Below, piece by piece: positions 34,189 through 42,338 of a stretch of 64,000 nucleotides of DNA. Positions within the stretch are counted from its first letter, which is position 1. Each line of letters opens with the position of its first letter. Both the position numbers and the translations under genes were made by a program. Under the pieces are notes generated by a model. The model saw nothing but the letters and a program-made list of their open reading frames with translations. It was not told the DNA's origin and made no database searches. Source of the DNA: Thermoplasmata archaeon (GTDB taxonomy: Archaea; Thermoplasmatota; Thermoplasmata; Thermoplasmatales; GCA-001856825); the NCBI GenBank assembly GCA_021792355.1, contig JAJYUV010000006.1, forward strand, positions 27,990 through 91,989. The letters run 5' to 3'.

Positions 34189-35523
34189 ATGAGAAATGAG
34201 GGGGAAACTGGTGGTAAGAATTTTTCCGAACTTGCCATCAAGTACTCCAAAGATTACCTAGGGAAAATTCAGACGATGCTTAAAGTTCCAGTTAGGAGTC
34301 TCAATGACTTCTCGGTGTGGTATACCCCCGGCGTTGCGGCCGTATCGCTGGAAATAGCCAAGAACAAGGATCTAGCTTATGATATGACCTGGAAATGGAA
34401 CACCGTTGCCATAGTAACTGACGGAACAAGAGTCCTTGGTCTTGGCAATGTTGGCCCGGAAGCTTCCCTTCCCGTGATGGAAGGTAAGGGGCTTATATTC
34501 AAGTATCTGGGAGGGGTTGATGCCATTCCTATTCCAATAAACGTTCACGAGAAAGAACAGATGGTCAACATTGTAAAGGCAATTGAGCCTGCTTTTGGAG
34601 GAATAAACCTGGAAGACATAGAATCACCAAAGTGTTTCTATCTCCTAGAGACGCTCAGAAACGAGATGAACATACCGGTGTGGCACGATGATCAGCTAGG
34701 AACTGCCGGTGCCACACTAGCAGGTCTGCTTAATGCGCTCAAGATAACTGGAAGGAACGAGAGAGATACAAAAATAGTAGTGGTCGGATCGGGAGCAGCG
34801 AACATTGCAACGATAAAACTCTTCGAGGCAGCTGGATTTGACATCGGGAACATTGTCGCTGTAGACTCACACGGGGTCCTGCATCCGGAAAGGGACGATA
34901 TGGATATCCTAATGAAAACCAATCCGTGGAAATATGATCTCGGCATAAGGACAAACAGAAAGAGGATAACCGGAGAAATTAAGGATGCAATGGAAGGGGC
35001 AGATGTGCTAATTGCCGCATCGAAGCCTGGACCGGGCGTAATAAAAGGTGATTGGATAAAGAAGATGGAAAAGAGGGCAATCGTCTTTGCTCTTGCCAAC
35101 CCCGTACCGGAGATATGGCCAAATGAAGCAAAGGAAAACGGGGCTGAAATAGTTGGAACCGGAAGATCAGACTTCCCGAACCAGGTCAATAACAGCTTGG
35201 TATTCCCAGGTGTTTTCAGAGGAGCACTTGATGCAAGGGTGAAGAAGATCAACGAACCTATGATCGTTAGAGCATCGAAGGAACTCGCACTGTTTGCAGA
35301 AGAGAAAGGTATCAGTGACCAGTACATCATCCCGACAATGCAAGAGTGGGAAGTATTCCCTAGAATCGCAGCAGCAATCGCAGACGAGGGAGTGAAGGAG
35401 AACCAGGCAAGAGTGAAGATGAGTAAGGAGGAATACTATGACCGTGCCAAGAAAATCATCTCTGGAAACAGGGACATGATAGAAAAAATGATGGACCAGG
35501 GACTTATAAAGAAGGTGAAATGA
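34189..35523 (+). CDS. maeA: NAD(P)-dependent malic enzyme
   Basis: Oxidative decarboxylation of malate to pyruvate. 444 aa, single-domain short type without the phosphotransacetylase tail. Active-site text: D-F-S-V-W-Y-T-P-G-V-A-A-V with the catalytic Tyr, D-G-T-R-V-L-G-L-G-N-V-G-P-E-A, P-V-W-H-D-D-Q-L-G-T-A (metal ligands), G-S-G-A-A-N-I-A (nucleotide binding) and F-A-L-A-N-P-V-P-E-I. Cofactor choice (NAD or NADP) cannot be settled by eye. Its stop overlaps the next gene by 4 bases. Confidence 0.94.
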   Translation: MRNEGETGGKNFSELAIKYSKDYLGKIQTMLKVPVRSLNDFSVWYTPGVAAVSLEIAKNKDLAYDMTWKWNTVAIVTDGTRVLGLGNVGPEASLPVMEGKGLIFKYLGGVDAIPIPINVHEKEQMVNIVKAIEPAFGGINLEDIESPKCFYLLETLRNEMNIPVWHDDQLGTAGATLAGLLNALKITGRNERDTKIVVVGSGAANIATIKLFEAAGFDIGNIVAVDSHGVLHPERDDMDILMKTNPWKYDLGIRTNRKRITGEIKDAMEGADVLIAASKPGPGVIKGDWIKKMEKRAIVFALANPVPEIWPNEAKENGAEIVGTGRSDFPNQVNNSLVFPGVFRGALDARVKKINEPMIVRASKELALFAEEKGISDQYIIPTMQEWEVFPRIAAAIADEGVKENQARVKMSKEEYYDRAKKIISGNRDMIEKMMDQGLIKKVK

Positions 35524-35996
35524 AAATGGAAGAAATTAAAATACGAGATTTGAAAAAGGAAGACATCAGAGAGGCAGCAAACCTTGTGATGAGGCTGAAG
35601 AAATTCAACTCTGAACACGACCCTCTGTTCAGTGTGTCCCCAGACTTAGAAAAGAACGTTCTAGAGTATCTCGAAAGTGCAATAAAACTCGAGACTAGGG
35701 ATGTCCTGGTGGCTGACTTCAATGGAAAAATAGTGGGGACGATCATGGGGGAAATACTTGACCGGCCTTTCTATCAACCGGAAAAGGAACTCAGGATAAC
35801 CGAGATATACCTCCTGCCAGAATTCCGGAAGGGAGGACTCGGAAAGAAGTTGCTGGATGCCCTTGTAGCGAAAGAGGGCAAGAAGGGATGTAATATCATA
35901 ACGGTTGAGTTCCCTTCAGAAAACCTTCTCGCTCACAAATTCTACACCGGGCTGGGAATGAGGTCCATTATGTCGATATACGGCAAGAAACTCTGA
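35520..35996 (+). CDS. GNAT-family N-acetyltransferase
   Basis: 158 aa. Acetyl-CoA-binding signature R-I-T-E-I-Y-L-L-P-E-F-R-K-G-G-L-G-K-K-L (Q/R-x-x-G-x-G/A type) at about residues 91-110, and the C-terminal A-H-K-F-Y-T-G-L-G-M motif. Substrate unknown. ATGA overlap with the malic enzyme gene suggests coupled translation; a second ATG two codons in is possible. Confidence 0.85.
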   Translation: MKMEEIKIRDLKKEDIREAANLVMRLKKFNSEHDPLFSVSPDLEKNVLEYLESAIKLETRDVLVADFNGKIVGTIMGEILDRPFYQPEKELRITEIYLLPEFRKGGLGKKLLDALVAKEGKKGCNIITVEFPSENLLAHKFYTGLGMRSIMSIYGKKL

Positions 35997-36120
35997 TTAG
36001 AGCAGGGTGTCCTCAGCCATAGACCAGAAGAAATGTAGTCTTCCTTACATCTACCCTATCCAGCAGATTCTGTTACAATGACCTAATCCAGAGGATCATT
36101 TTGCGTTAGCACTTTATTCG

Positions 36121-36573
36121 CTAGATTCTAAAGGACAGTACAACCTTGGACAGAAAGAGTGATATGACTAGTATTACAAAAACTACCGTAGCTATTGTTA
36201 TGAATGGTCTGTCCCTCTCCTTTACGTATATCAGGATCTGCAAGAATATTCTCCCGATCGGGGAGAGTATGAGGAGGAGAATCCCTAACTGAATCAGTGC
36301 GAATGACTTCAGGGTCACGACTCCGCTAGTTATAGAGCTCAAATAGTGTGGAAAGACCGTCGTGGTAGGGCCACCTGACTTCAGAAGGATATCCAAGGGG
36401 ACCCTTATGTACCCAGTGGAGGAAGTGACAAGATATGCAATCAGCCCGATTACAATCACGCCAAGGGAAACCAACACACTCCAGATAAGGTAGACTGATA
36501 GCATTTTTGATGAAATGTTTTCCTCTTCTTCCTTCTCCCTCTCTATTTCTGGACTCTTTATGTCGGGATTCAT
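36121..36573 (-). CDS. DUF1634 membrane protein
   Basis: 150 aa with a charged N terminus and three to four membrane segments (V-Y-L-I-W-S-V-L-V-S-L-G-V-I-V-I-G, F-A-L-I-Q-L-G-I-L-L-L-I-L-S-P, I-A-T-V-V-F-V-I-L-V-I). DUF1634 proteins regularly sit next to TauE/SafE permeases, exactly as here with a 4-base overlap, so a partner role in anion export is likely; the activity itself is unknown. Confidence 0.85.
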   Translation of the reverse strand: MNPDIKSPEIEREKEEEENISSKMLSVYLIWSVLVSLGVIVIGLIAYLVTSSTGYIRVPLDILLKSGGPTTTVFPHYLSSITSGVVTLKSFALIQLGILLLILSPIGRIFLQILIYVKERDRPFITIATVVFVILVISLFLSKVVLSFRI

Positions 36574-37421
36574 AGGCTTATTCCCACCCCGTTCAATAAC
36601 ATTTCAACGGCTACCACTACTATGATTACCGCAAAAATTATTCTGATGGTCGAACCCTTCGTTCTCACTAAAAGTCTTGCTCCGGTGACGGCCCCTATCA
36701 AAACGCCTATTGCAACCGGTGCGGCTATGAATGGGTTCACATCACCGTTGAAGAAATAGATACCTGCGCTAGCGGCAGCGGTCATCCCGATCATGAAGTT
36801 GGATGTGGTAGTTGATACCTTTATGGGCAGTTTCATGAATGTATCCATAGCTATAACCTTGAAGACCCCTGACCCAATTCCCAGCAAACCTGATAGGACT
36901 CCAGCAACCAGCATCATTGCGGATCCACTCTTCACTCCAGCAACGTTGTAATCCATTTCCTTTTTCAGCTCGTAGTTTGGATAATGCGAATTCAATGACA
37001 GTTTCTCAGCTATCGGATCGTTTTTGACAGTCGGAGATTGATTTACTTCTCCTATTTTTTTAATGAGAGGAAAAACTGAAATCAGGAGAACGACACCAAA
37101 AACAATGTAGATGATCTGTTTCGGAGCTATGTGTTCAAGGAATGCGCCAGCAATAGCACCCGTAGTGGTAAAGAGAACGAGGAAAGTTCCAACCCTAATA
37201 TTTGAGATCTTGTCTTTGACGTATGCGGAAGCTGCTCCGCTGGAAGTTGCAATGACTGATATTATCGATGCACCGATTGCAAGAGAAACTGGAACGTGAA
37301 AATACAACGTCAAGAACGGGACGATCAGGACACCTCCTCCGAGTCCTGCCATCGATCCGATGATTCCGGCAAAAATAGCAGCAATTAAAATCAATAGAAT
37401 ATAGTAAATTGTTAGATCCAT
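36570..37421 (-). CDS. TauE/SafE family permease (sulfite/organosulfonate exporter-like)
   Basis: 283 aa with about eight membrane segments in two halves. Typical repeats: G-S-M-A-G-L-G-G-G-V-L-I-V-P-F-L-T-L at the N terminus and G-V-L-S-G-L-L-G-I-G-S-G-V-F-K-V in the second half. Members export sulfite, sulfonates or related anions; substrate here unknown. The extra loop between halves (about 120-160) is hydrophilic. Operon with DUF1634. Confidence 0.9.
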   Translation of the reverse strand: MDLTIYYILLILIAAIFAGIIGSMAGLGGGVLIVPFLTLYFHVPVSLAIGASIISVIATSSGAASAYVKDKISNIRVGTFLVLFTTTGAIAGAFLEHIAPKQIIYIVFGVVLLISVFPLIKKIGEVNQSPTVKNDPIAEKLSLNSHYPNYELKKEMDYNVAGVKSGSAMMLVAGVLSGLLGIGSGVFKVIAMDTFMKLPIKVSTTTSNFMIGMTAAASAGIYFFNGDVNPFIAAPVAIGVLIGAVTGARLLVRTKGSTIRIIFAVIIVVVAVEMLLNGVGISL

Positions 37422-37462
37422 TACTGGTTTATTTAGACAAACGAGATTAACTTTGCTTAATT

Positions 37463-37921
37463 TTAATTGAACTTTATGCTGTCCACATACTTCGCTTTTT
37501 CAAGGACCTTGAACTTCGACACTCCCTTCGGTATCTCTAGGTTCTTCACATTTACCATGGATTCAACAAATTTTTCAAAATCCGAGTCCGTCATATCTCT
37601 GAATACCAGATTCTCTATGTTCCTGAATGAAACCTTCTTGCCATTCTTAACTAGTTCTGATCCCGTTATTTCAATGGATTTAAGATCCTGCACGTTTGCT
37701 GATTTTGTATCCCTCACGGCCTGAATAAATTCTTCTCCAACTTTCTTGGTTTCACCGGCTGCAGCTAGCAAAACTTTGAATGCATCGTTCGTTATCTCCC
37801 CTACTGTTCTTCCTGTCTCTGTTGCCAGCCCCTTCACTCTCTCATAAAGCTTCTTTTGTACCCCTTTTATAGAAATGTTTTCCGTGTCCGTGCTTCCATT
37901 CTTCGCTTTGTCATCTGCCAT
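37463..37921 (-). CDS. Ribbon-helix-helix-like protein with an extra C-terminal domain
   Basis: 152 aa, not assignable to a named family. Residues 15-53 (I-S-I-K-G-V-Q-K-K-L-Y-E-R-V-K-G-L-A, T-G-R-T-V-G-E-I-T-N-D-A-F-K-V-L-L) follow the ribbon-helix-helix pattern of CopG-type DNA-binding proteins. The second half has repeated I-E/L-x-N-V-type strands (L-K-S-I-E-I-T-G, F-R-N-I-E-N-L-V-F, V-K-N-L-E-I-P) that look like an irregular leucine-rich or beta-helix fold. ATG is about 26 bases after TATA-like CTTATATTCT, so leaderless; a perfect palindrome sits just upstream of that box. Likely DNA-binding and possibly self-regulating (inference). Confidence 0.65.
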   Translation of the reverse strand: MADDKAKNGSTDTENISIKGVQKKLYERVKGLATETGRTVGEITNDAFKVLLAAAGETKKVGEEFIQAVRDTKSANVQDLKSIEITGSELVKNGKKVSFRNIENLVFRDMTDSDFEKFVESMVNVKNLEIPKGVSKFKVLEKAKYVDSIKFN

Positions 37922-37941
37922 GACTGTTAATAGTTATCTAG

Positions 37942-37953
37942 AATATAAGATTT
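37942..37953 (-). promoter_or_regulatory. TATA box of the ribbon-helix-helix gene
   Basis: ATCTTATATTCT on the minus strand, centred about 26 bases before the ATG at 37921, and partly overlapping the palindrome at 37949-37970. Confidence 0.5.
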
Positions 37954-37970
37954 CTGGTTTTCCAGAAATC
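37949..37970. repeat. Perfect 9-base palindrome with TTTT spacer
   Basis: Arms GATTTCTGG (37949-37957) and CCAGAAATC (37962-37970), spacer TTTT. It covers the stop codon region of the alpha/beta hydrolase gene and the upstream edge of the TATA box of the ribbon-helix-helix gene. Could be an operator or a hairpin closing the hydrolase message. Confidence 0.85.
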
Positions 37971-38706
37971 ATGATTTCAGAAACTCGTTCAGAATGCGAG
38001 CAATTCGTTCAGGCTGCTGAACGTGAGGAACATGGCCTGCTTGTTCTATCTCCTCAATTCTGCTTTCGGGGATAAGATCTCTTAGTCTCCTGCCATTTTC
38101 CGGCGCTATTACCCTATCTTCTTTTCCCCAGATTATCAGTGTTTTTACTCTCAGTTTTCTTAGTTCCTCTTCCTTGAGCTTCCAACTAGGATCTGCGTTA
38201 TTCTTTACAATGTTACCAATAACTGCCTCTGTGTTTAGCGAGTTACTTCGCACTACCATTTTAGTGAACCGTTCCCTCTCCTCATCACCAAGTTCTCCAA
38301 AAGTTCTATTGACTCCTGCGCTGTCCTCAAGAACGAGATAGGCAGGTTCTTTCTTGTCTATAGAAAATCGGGCTGCCACCCAACCTCCATACGAGTTTCC
38401 CATCAGTGATACTCTCTCAAGGCCATGATATTCTATAAACTCTGCAATGATGTCTTCCTGGATTGAGATTGTGTATTCCATATCTGGCTTCTCAGACCTC
38501 CCATGCCCCAGCATGTCCAAGAAATATAACCCGAAATCGTCGCTCATGTACTGATTCAACTTTATCCAGGAGTTACCTGTGCCCCCCAGACCGTGGAGGA
38601 ACAGTACTGGAACGCCACCTTCCCTGACAAGATAAGATATGGTTCCATACGAAGACTTGAAACTTCTTCTTAGCACGAGAGGACAGGTTTTTTGCCGATA
38701 AATCAT
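37969..38706 (-). CDS. Alpha/beta hydrolase
   Basis: 245 aa single-domain hydrolase. Oxyanion-hole loop F-L-H-G-L-G-G-T-G, nucleophile elbow G-N-S-Y-G-G (Ser105), acid in I-I-W-G-K-E-D-R-V (Asp197) and H-V-P-H (His225): a complete triad. Cytoplasmic, no signal. Substrate unknown (ester, lactone or amide). Divergent from the DUF998 gene; the TATA-like CTTTTATTAG between them reads as a box on both strands. Confidence 0.88.
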   Translation of the reverse strand: MIYRQKTCPLVLRRSFKSSYGTISYLVREGGVPVLFLHGLGGTGNSWIKLNQYMSDDFGLYFLDMLGHGRSEKPDMEYTISIQEDIIAEFIEYHGLERVSLMGNSYGGWVAARFSIDKKEPAYLVLEDSAGVNRTFGELGDEERERFTKMVVRSNSLNTEAVIGNIVKNNADPSWKLKEEELRKLRVKTLIIWGKEDRVIAPENGRRLRDLIPESRIEEIEQAGHVPHVQQPERIARILNEFLKS

Positions 38707-38756
38707 TAACTCTTCATCTCCACTACTTTTATTAGGCCATAGGAATATACACTACC

Positions 38757-39335
38757 ATGGAAAAGGTATCATCGAGGAGGAGTTTGAACGTTGCAGGCGC
38801 TCTCCTATTTTTATCTGCAGTTCAGTTTGTCATAGTGATGTTCGTTGCGGAAGCTCTGTACAGACCAACTTATAGCATAGCAACCAATTACATTAGTGAC
38901 CTTGGCGTCAAATCAACCGGCTTTTTGTTTGATACATCCATCTCTCTTCTGGGACTTGCGGTAATTGCTTCTGCCTACTTCATTTATAGAGGGTTCGACG
39001 TCAAGGTATTTCCGGTACTCATAGGACTGACTGGTTTGGGTGCTCTCCTCGTTGGTGTTTTCAATGAAAATTTTGGTTCTATCCACGGGTATGTTTCTGA
39101 TTTCACTTTCATCCTTGGACCACTCGCGGCTGTATATGCATACAGGTACGAAACTTCCCCGTTCAAGTTCATTTCTGTGATCCTAGGTGTGCTCTCCTAC
39201 TTTGCAATATTAGAGTTCATGATGGGAGGCAGTCCTGCCATTGGTGTAGGAGGATGGGAAAGAATGATAGTTTATCCATTCCTGCTGTGGGGAATCGGTT
39301 ATGGAGCCTTCTTGATGGGACTTTCCAACAAGTAG
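38757..39335 (+). CDS. DUF998 membrane protein
   Basis: 192 aa with six membrane segments, including the conserved S-I-A-T-N-Y-I-S-D-L-G-V motif after the first helix, N-F-G-S-I-H-G-Y-V-S-D and P-L-A-A-V-Y. DUF998 is an uncharacterised integral membrane family found in many archaea. Likely leaderless, ATG about 26 bases after CTTTTATTA. The stop lies 1 base from the convergent DUF2130 gene. Confidence 0.85.
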   Translation: MEKVSSRRSLNVAGALLFLSAVQFVIVMFVAEALYRPTYSIATNYISDLGVKSTGFLFDTSISLLGLAVIASAYFIYRGFDVKVFPVLIGLTGLGALLVGVFNENFGSIHGYVSDFTFILGPLAAVYAYRYETSPFKFISVILGVLSYFAILEFMMGGSPAIGVGGWERMIVYPFLLWGIGYGAFLMGLSNK

Positions 39336-39336
39336 C

Positions 39337-40482
39337 CTATTCATCCCTGTCATCTTCGGAGAGACTGAGGAATTTCACATTCGGTAGACTCGTACCTATG
39401 ATCCCCTGGAGGTCTCCGAACATGCCTGAAAAATTGCTCATGGCTTTTTCTATTTCCTTCGATCTCTTCGCCCACTGTCTTTCCATAGACCTTCTCTCGG
39501 AGTCAATGTCGCTTTTCATCCTGACTATCCCATCAGCAATCGCCTCTACTCTCTGTCTGAACTGAGTGCTCGTAAGATATCTGTAAAGGATGTCTCTGGT
39601 TTCATTACCGCTTTCGCCCAGTCTCTTCTGGCGAGCCATCTCAATGAGGTTCGTCCTAGCGACTATACCTAGCGGTATAGCATTCTCAAAGTTCGTGACC
39701 AGGATACCGTTCTTAATGCCGAATGTGGATATGTCCTTGGGCAACGATTTTGTTACTATTATGCCCATCTCTGCTCTGTGATTCACCAAATCTTCTTTCA
39801 GTTTCACTATCCAGTCATCATTCCATTCCTTCGTCCTTTTTGCCTCCCATGCGATCCTACCAGATTCCATCCCGCCAGGCGTTCTGATAGTCTGAATAAG
39901 ATCTGGCCCCTTTGTGCCCTGCGGTATGGGAGATACGAGGTCCAAGGAGAACGCACTTCTCACCCTTTCCTCAAGCTCTTCCTCCAAAGCTTCTCCCTGA
40001 ATCTGCTGGGAGCCCTGTTCAAGCTTCTGATTTAACTCCTGGACCTTTCTAACAAGGCCTTCTATTTTCTCCTGGTTTTCTCTCCTTTCCAAGTTGTACT
40101 GTTCGTCGAAATCCTTCTTCAACCTTTCCTGGATTTTCTTCTTCTCTTCTTCCATTTGCCTCTCGGAAGCAAGTTTCTGTTCTCTCATCGCTTCTTCTAG
40201 ATCGATCCTTTTCTTCCTCTCTTCGCTTTCCATTTTCCTTGCCTCCTGAAGGTGCTTTTCCTTGATTGAAATCCGATCTTCCATTTCTTCGTATCTACTC
40301 TTGAACTCCTCATTGATGTTTTCTTTCATCTTCTCTCGCTCTGCTTCGATTCTCTTCTCCAATTCTGCTCTGAGCTTTTTTTCATACAGCTCGTTCACCT
40401 TTAACTCAATAGATTCCTTTAGTGCTGTCGTAACTGGGATTTCTGCACCACACCTAGGGCAGATAACCGTATCTTCGGCCAT
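39337..40482 (-). CDS. DUF2130 protein (coiled coil plus RmuC-like nuclease fold)
   Basis: 381 aa. N-terminal zinc-knuckle-like I-C-P-R-C-G-A-E-I-P, a long charged coiled coil (about 25-165), then the DUF2130 domain with R-I-A-W-E-A-K-R-T-K-E-W-N-D-D-W, which resembles the D/E-x-K core of restriction-endonuclease folds. Function unproven; DNA cleavage or structural roles are possible. Probably leaderless from AATTAATAG about 26 bases upstream. Stands alone. Confidence 0.85.
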   Translation of the reverse strand: MAEDTVICPRCGAEIPVTTALKESIELKVNELYEKKLRAELEKRIEAEREKMKENINEEFKSRYEEMEDRISIKEKHLQEARKMESEERKKRIDLEEAMREQKLASERQMEEEKKKIQERLKKDFDEQYNLERRENQEKIEGLVRKVQELNQKLEQGSQQIQGEALEEELEERVRSAFSLDLVSPIPQGTKGPDLIQTIRTPGGMESGRIAWEAKRTKEWNDDWIVKLKEDLVNHRAEMGIIVTKSLPKDISTFGIKNGILVTNFENAIPLGIVARTNLIEMARQKRLGESGNETRDILYRYLTSTQFRQRVEAIADGIVRMKSDIDSERRSMERQWAKRSKEIEKAMSNFSGMFGDLQGIIGTSLPNVKFLSLSEDDRDE

Positions 40483-40631
40483 GAACTATCTATTTTCCCT
40501 GACTATTAATTCTTTATTGGAGTTGCATCTTCCATTGGATTCTGAGGGGATATGTCACTTCAAATTGTAGGGAAGAAGTAAGAAAAATTATTATAAATCA
40601 ATTTTCATCCCCCAAGCGAGGAGGTGCGCTC

Positions 40632-40694
40632 GTGTACATCAAGAGAAGACCGGACGAAGGCGACGAAGACGACGAGGATGATGAAGATTTCTGA
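40632..40694 (+). CDS. Candidate 20-residue acidic leader peptide
   Basis: A GTG 5 bases after a perfect GAGGAGGTG Shine-Dalgarno site opens a frame of 20 codons: M-Y-I-K-R-R-P followed by a run of Asp/Glu ending D-F. It terminates 14-17 bases into the rimI reading frame, so translation would be coupled. Too short for homology evidence; it could instead be chance with the SD serving rimI from the GTG at 40624 or at a distance. Confidence 0.4.
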   Translation: MYIKRRPDEGDEDDEDDEDF

Positions 40695-41157
40695 ACCCGT
40701 AGTTAGAAGGGGCTCCATTGACGACATCGATGAAATAACGGGCGTAGAGAACAGGGCGTTTGGAAAACACGCCTATGACTATCCTGCATTGAGGTATATG
40801 CTTGGAATAGCTAATTCTATTACCGCGGTCTGTACCATCGATGGCAGGATTGTAGCTTATGCGACCGTATTCTTTAGGAAGAATTCCAGAATCTCACATC
40901 TTGAAAGCATCGCTGTCGATCCAAACTATCAGGGTTTGGGAATTGGAAAGATCCTAATGAGGGAGGTAGAGAAGATTTCAATTGAAATGAATTGTACGAA
41001 AATAGTGCTAGAGACATTCGAAAAGAATGTTTCAGCACTGAAGCTTTACACGAGCAGCGGATACTCTATCAAGGAAGTTGTCCCAGACTACTACCACATC
41101 CCCTATGACGGATCAAAAAACGCAATACGTTTTGAAAAGAATATCCAAGTGAAATGA
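40678..41157 (+). CDS. rimI: RimI-like N-terminal protein acetyltransferase
   Basis: GNAT enzyme of 159 aa; archaeal RimI/Ard1-type proteins acetylate protein N termini. Signature L-E-S-I-A-V-D-P-N-Y-Q-G-L-G-I-G-K-I-L-M (Q-x-x-G-x-G) and L-E-T-F-E-K-N-V-S-A-L-K-L-Y-T-S-S-G-Y are canonical. ATG pair at 40678/40681 follows the acidic mini-frame; the longer GTG at 40624 gives an unlikely Arg/Thr-rich leader. TATA-like TTATAAAT lies at about 40593-40600. Confidence 0.86.
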   Translation: MMKISEPVVRRGSIDDIDEITGVENRAFGKHAYDYPALRYMLGIANSITAVCTIDGRIVAYATVFFRKNSRISHLESIAVDPNYQGLGIGKILMREVEKISIEMNCTKIVLETFEKNVSALKLYTSSGYSIKEVVPDYYHIPYDGSKNAIRFEKNIQVK

Positions 41158-41186
41158 TTATCTATTCAAGGTGAATTTCGTAAAGA

Positions 41187-41606
41187 ATGGTAAGAGTTCT
41201 TGCGACAGGAGTTTTTGACATACTTCATCCGGGGCATGTCCACTTCCTGACGGAGGCAAAGAAGCTAGGAGATGAGCTAGTCGTGGTGGTTGCGAGAGAC
41301 TCTGTCGCAAAGAGGATGAAAAGGTTGCCCTTCATACCAGAAAACATACGAGTAGCGATGGTTGCTTCCCTCAAACCGGTAGATAGGGCAATTCTGGGTG
41401 TCGAGGGAAACATATATGACATATTAGCCGAGGTAAAACCGGACATAGTTGCACTCGGTTATGACCAGGAATTTGACCCCAACGAGATAGTAATGGAGGG
41501 TAAGAAGAGGGGAATTGATCTCAAGGTTGTCAAAATATCGCAGTATTCAGAGAGTGAATTCAACGGAACCCGGAAGATAATCAAGATGCTAAAGACAAAA
41601 TCATAG
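41187..41606 (+). CDS. ribL: FAD synthase (FMN adenylyltransferase), archaeal
   Basis: 139 aa cytidylyltransferase-like protein. The H-x-G-H motif is present as G-V-F-D-I-L-H-P-G-H-V-H-F-L, with the I-S-x-S/T-x-x-R-like end as S-E-F-N-G-T-R-K-I-I. Closest in plan to archaeal RibL, which adenylates FMN to FAD in the reverse-charge manner described for Methanocaldococcus. Completes the flavin route begun by ribB-ribC-ribH. An AGGTGA element lies 12 bases before the ATG. A glycerol- or ethanolamine-phosphate cytidylyltransferase is a less likely alternative. Confidence 0.88.
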   Translation: MVRVLATGVFDILHPGHVHFLTEAKKLGDELVVVVARDSVAKRMKRLPFIPENIRVAMVASLKPVDRAILGVEGNIYDILAEVKPDIVALGYDQEFDPNEIVMEGKKRGIDLKVVKISQYSESEFNGTRKIIKMLKTKS

Positions 41607-42338
41607 CTCAGGCCACTCTCTTATTGATGACAGCCTTTCTTGGATGCTCGTGATTGATCTAAGGACATTTCTTGCATTGTCAAATGACTTGAGTGCTACA
41701 GCGCAATCCCTCTCATCAAAGCTAGTGAAGTTTGAGAACGCTCTCTGAACGTCGTCTACTATGGTTATATCTCCAAACCTTGAAGTTCTGGAAAGCGGAT
41801 TGAGATCTATCGTGATAACGAATTTTCCCATCTGCTTGAGTGCTTCTGCCCTGTCTCCGTCCTCAAGAGGTATTAAAACGGTGTCCGCAGAGAATATCCC
41901 TTCTCTCTCGCATCTTCCCCTCTCGCTTTCTAGCCCCGGTATTCTTGCGTTCTGGTTAAGGCCCAAAATATCCAACCCCAGGTTCTTGAAGTGTTCGACG
42001 ATTTTTTCTATCCTCTCCCTAGACCAGTAGAAAATATTGGCCTCCGCAATCAGATCATACTTCTTGACAAATTTCACTATTTCCGGTCCGGCAAGAGCAG
42101 CAACATTGCCGTTTACAGATATAACGGGTCTTTTGGATTGGAGCAATTTACCCACCGCAGCCTTCTCAGCGTCTATGGCAAAATCCCGACTCTTCTCTCC
42201 TATCAGGTAGTCGAACGCCTCTCCCCTTCCCTGGGATATCAGTCCCGAAACTGTAACTATCCCCTTCTTGTAAAAATCTAGGAGGACTTCCCTTTTTTTC
42301 AGACTCTCGTATCTTGGATGATTCTTAGGTATTTCCAA
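41601..42338 (-). CDS. pps: 4-phosphopantoate--beta-alanine ligase (phosphopantothenate synthetase)
   Basis: Archaeal route to coenzyme A: joins 4-phosphopantoate and beta-alanine using ATP. Diagnostic runs I-P-K-N-H-P-R-Y-E-S-L, H/Q-G-R-G-E-A-F-D-Y-L-I-G-E, P-V-I-S-V-N-G-N-V-A-A-L-A, V-L-I-P-L-E-D-G-D-R-A-E-A-L and I-D-L-N-P-L-S-R-T-S. The longest frame starts at 42407, but the TTG at 42338 gives the family N terminus (M-E-I-P-K-N-H-P-R-Y) and cuts the overlap with the DHH gene to 14 bases, so it is preferred; no strong SD is visible. 245 aa. Overlaps ribL tail to tail by 6 bases. Confidence 0.9.
   Translation of the reverse strand: MEIPKNHPRYESLKKREVLLDFYKKGIVTVSGLISQGRGEAFDYLIGEKSRDFAIDAEKAAVGKLLQSKRPVISVNGNVAALAGPEIVKFVKKYDLIAEANIFYWSRERIEKIVEHFKNLGLDILGLNQNARIPGLESERGRCEREGIFSADTVLIPLEDGDRAEALKQMGKFVITIDLNPLSRTSRFGDITIVDDVQRAFSNFTSFDERDCAVALKSFDNARNVLRSITSIQERLSSIREWPEL

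Noticed and set aside
34692..35330. 212-codon open frame opposite the malic enzyme gene
   Set aside because: Antisense to conserved coding sequence; Ser/Ala/Phe-rich shadow composition without recognisable motifs.
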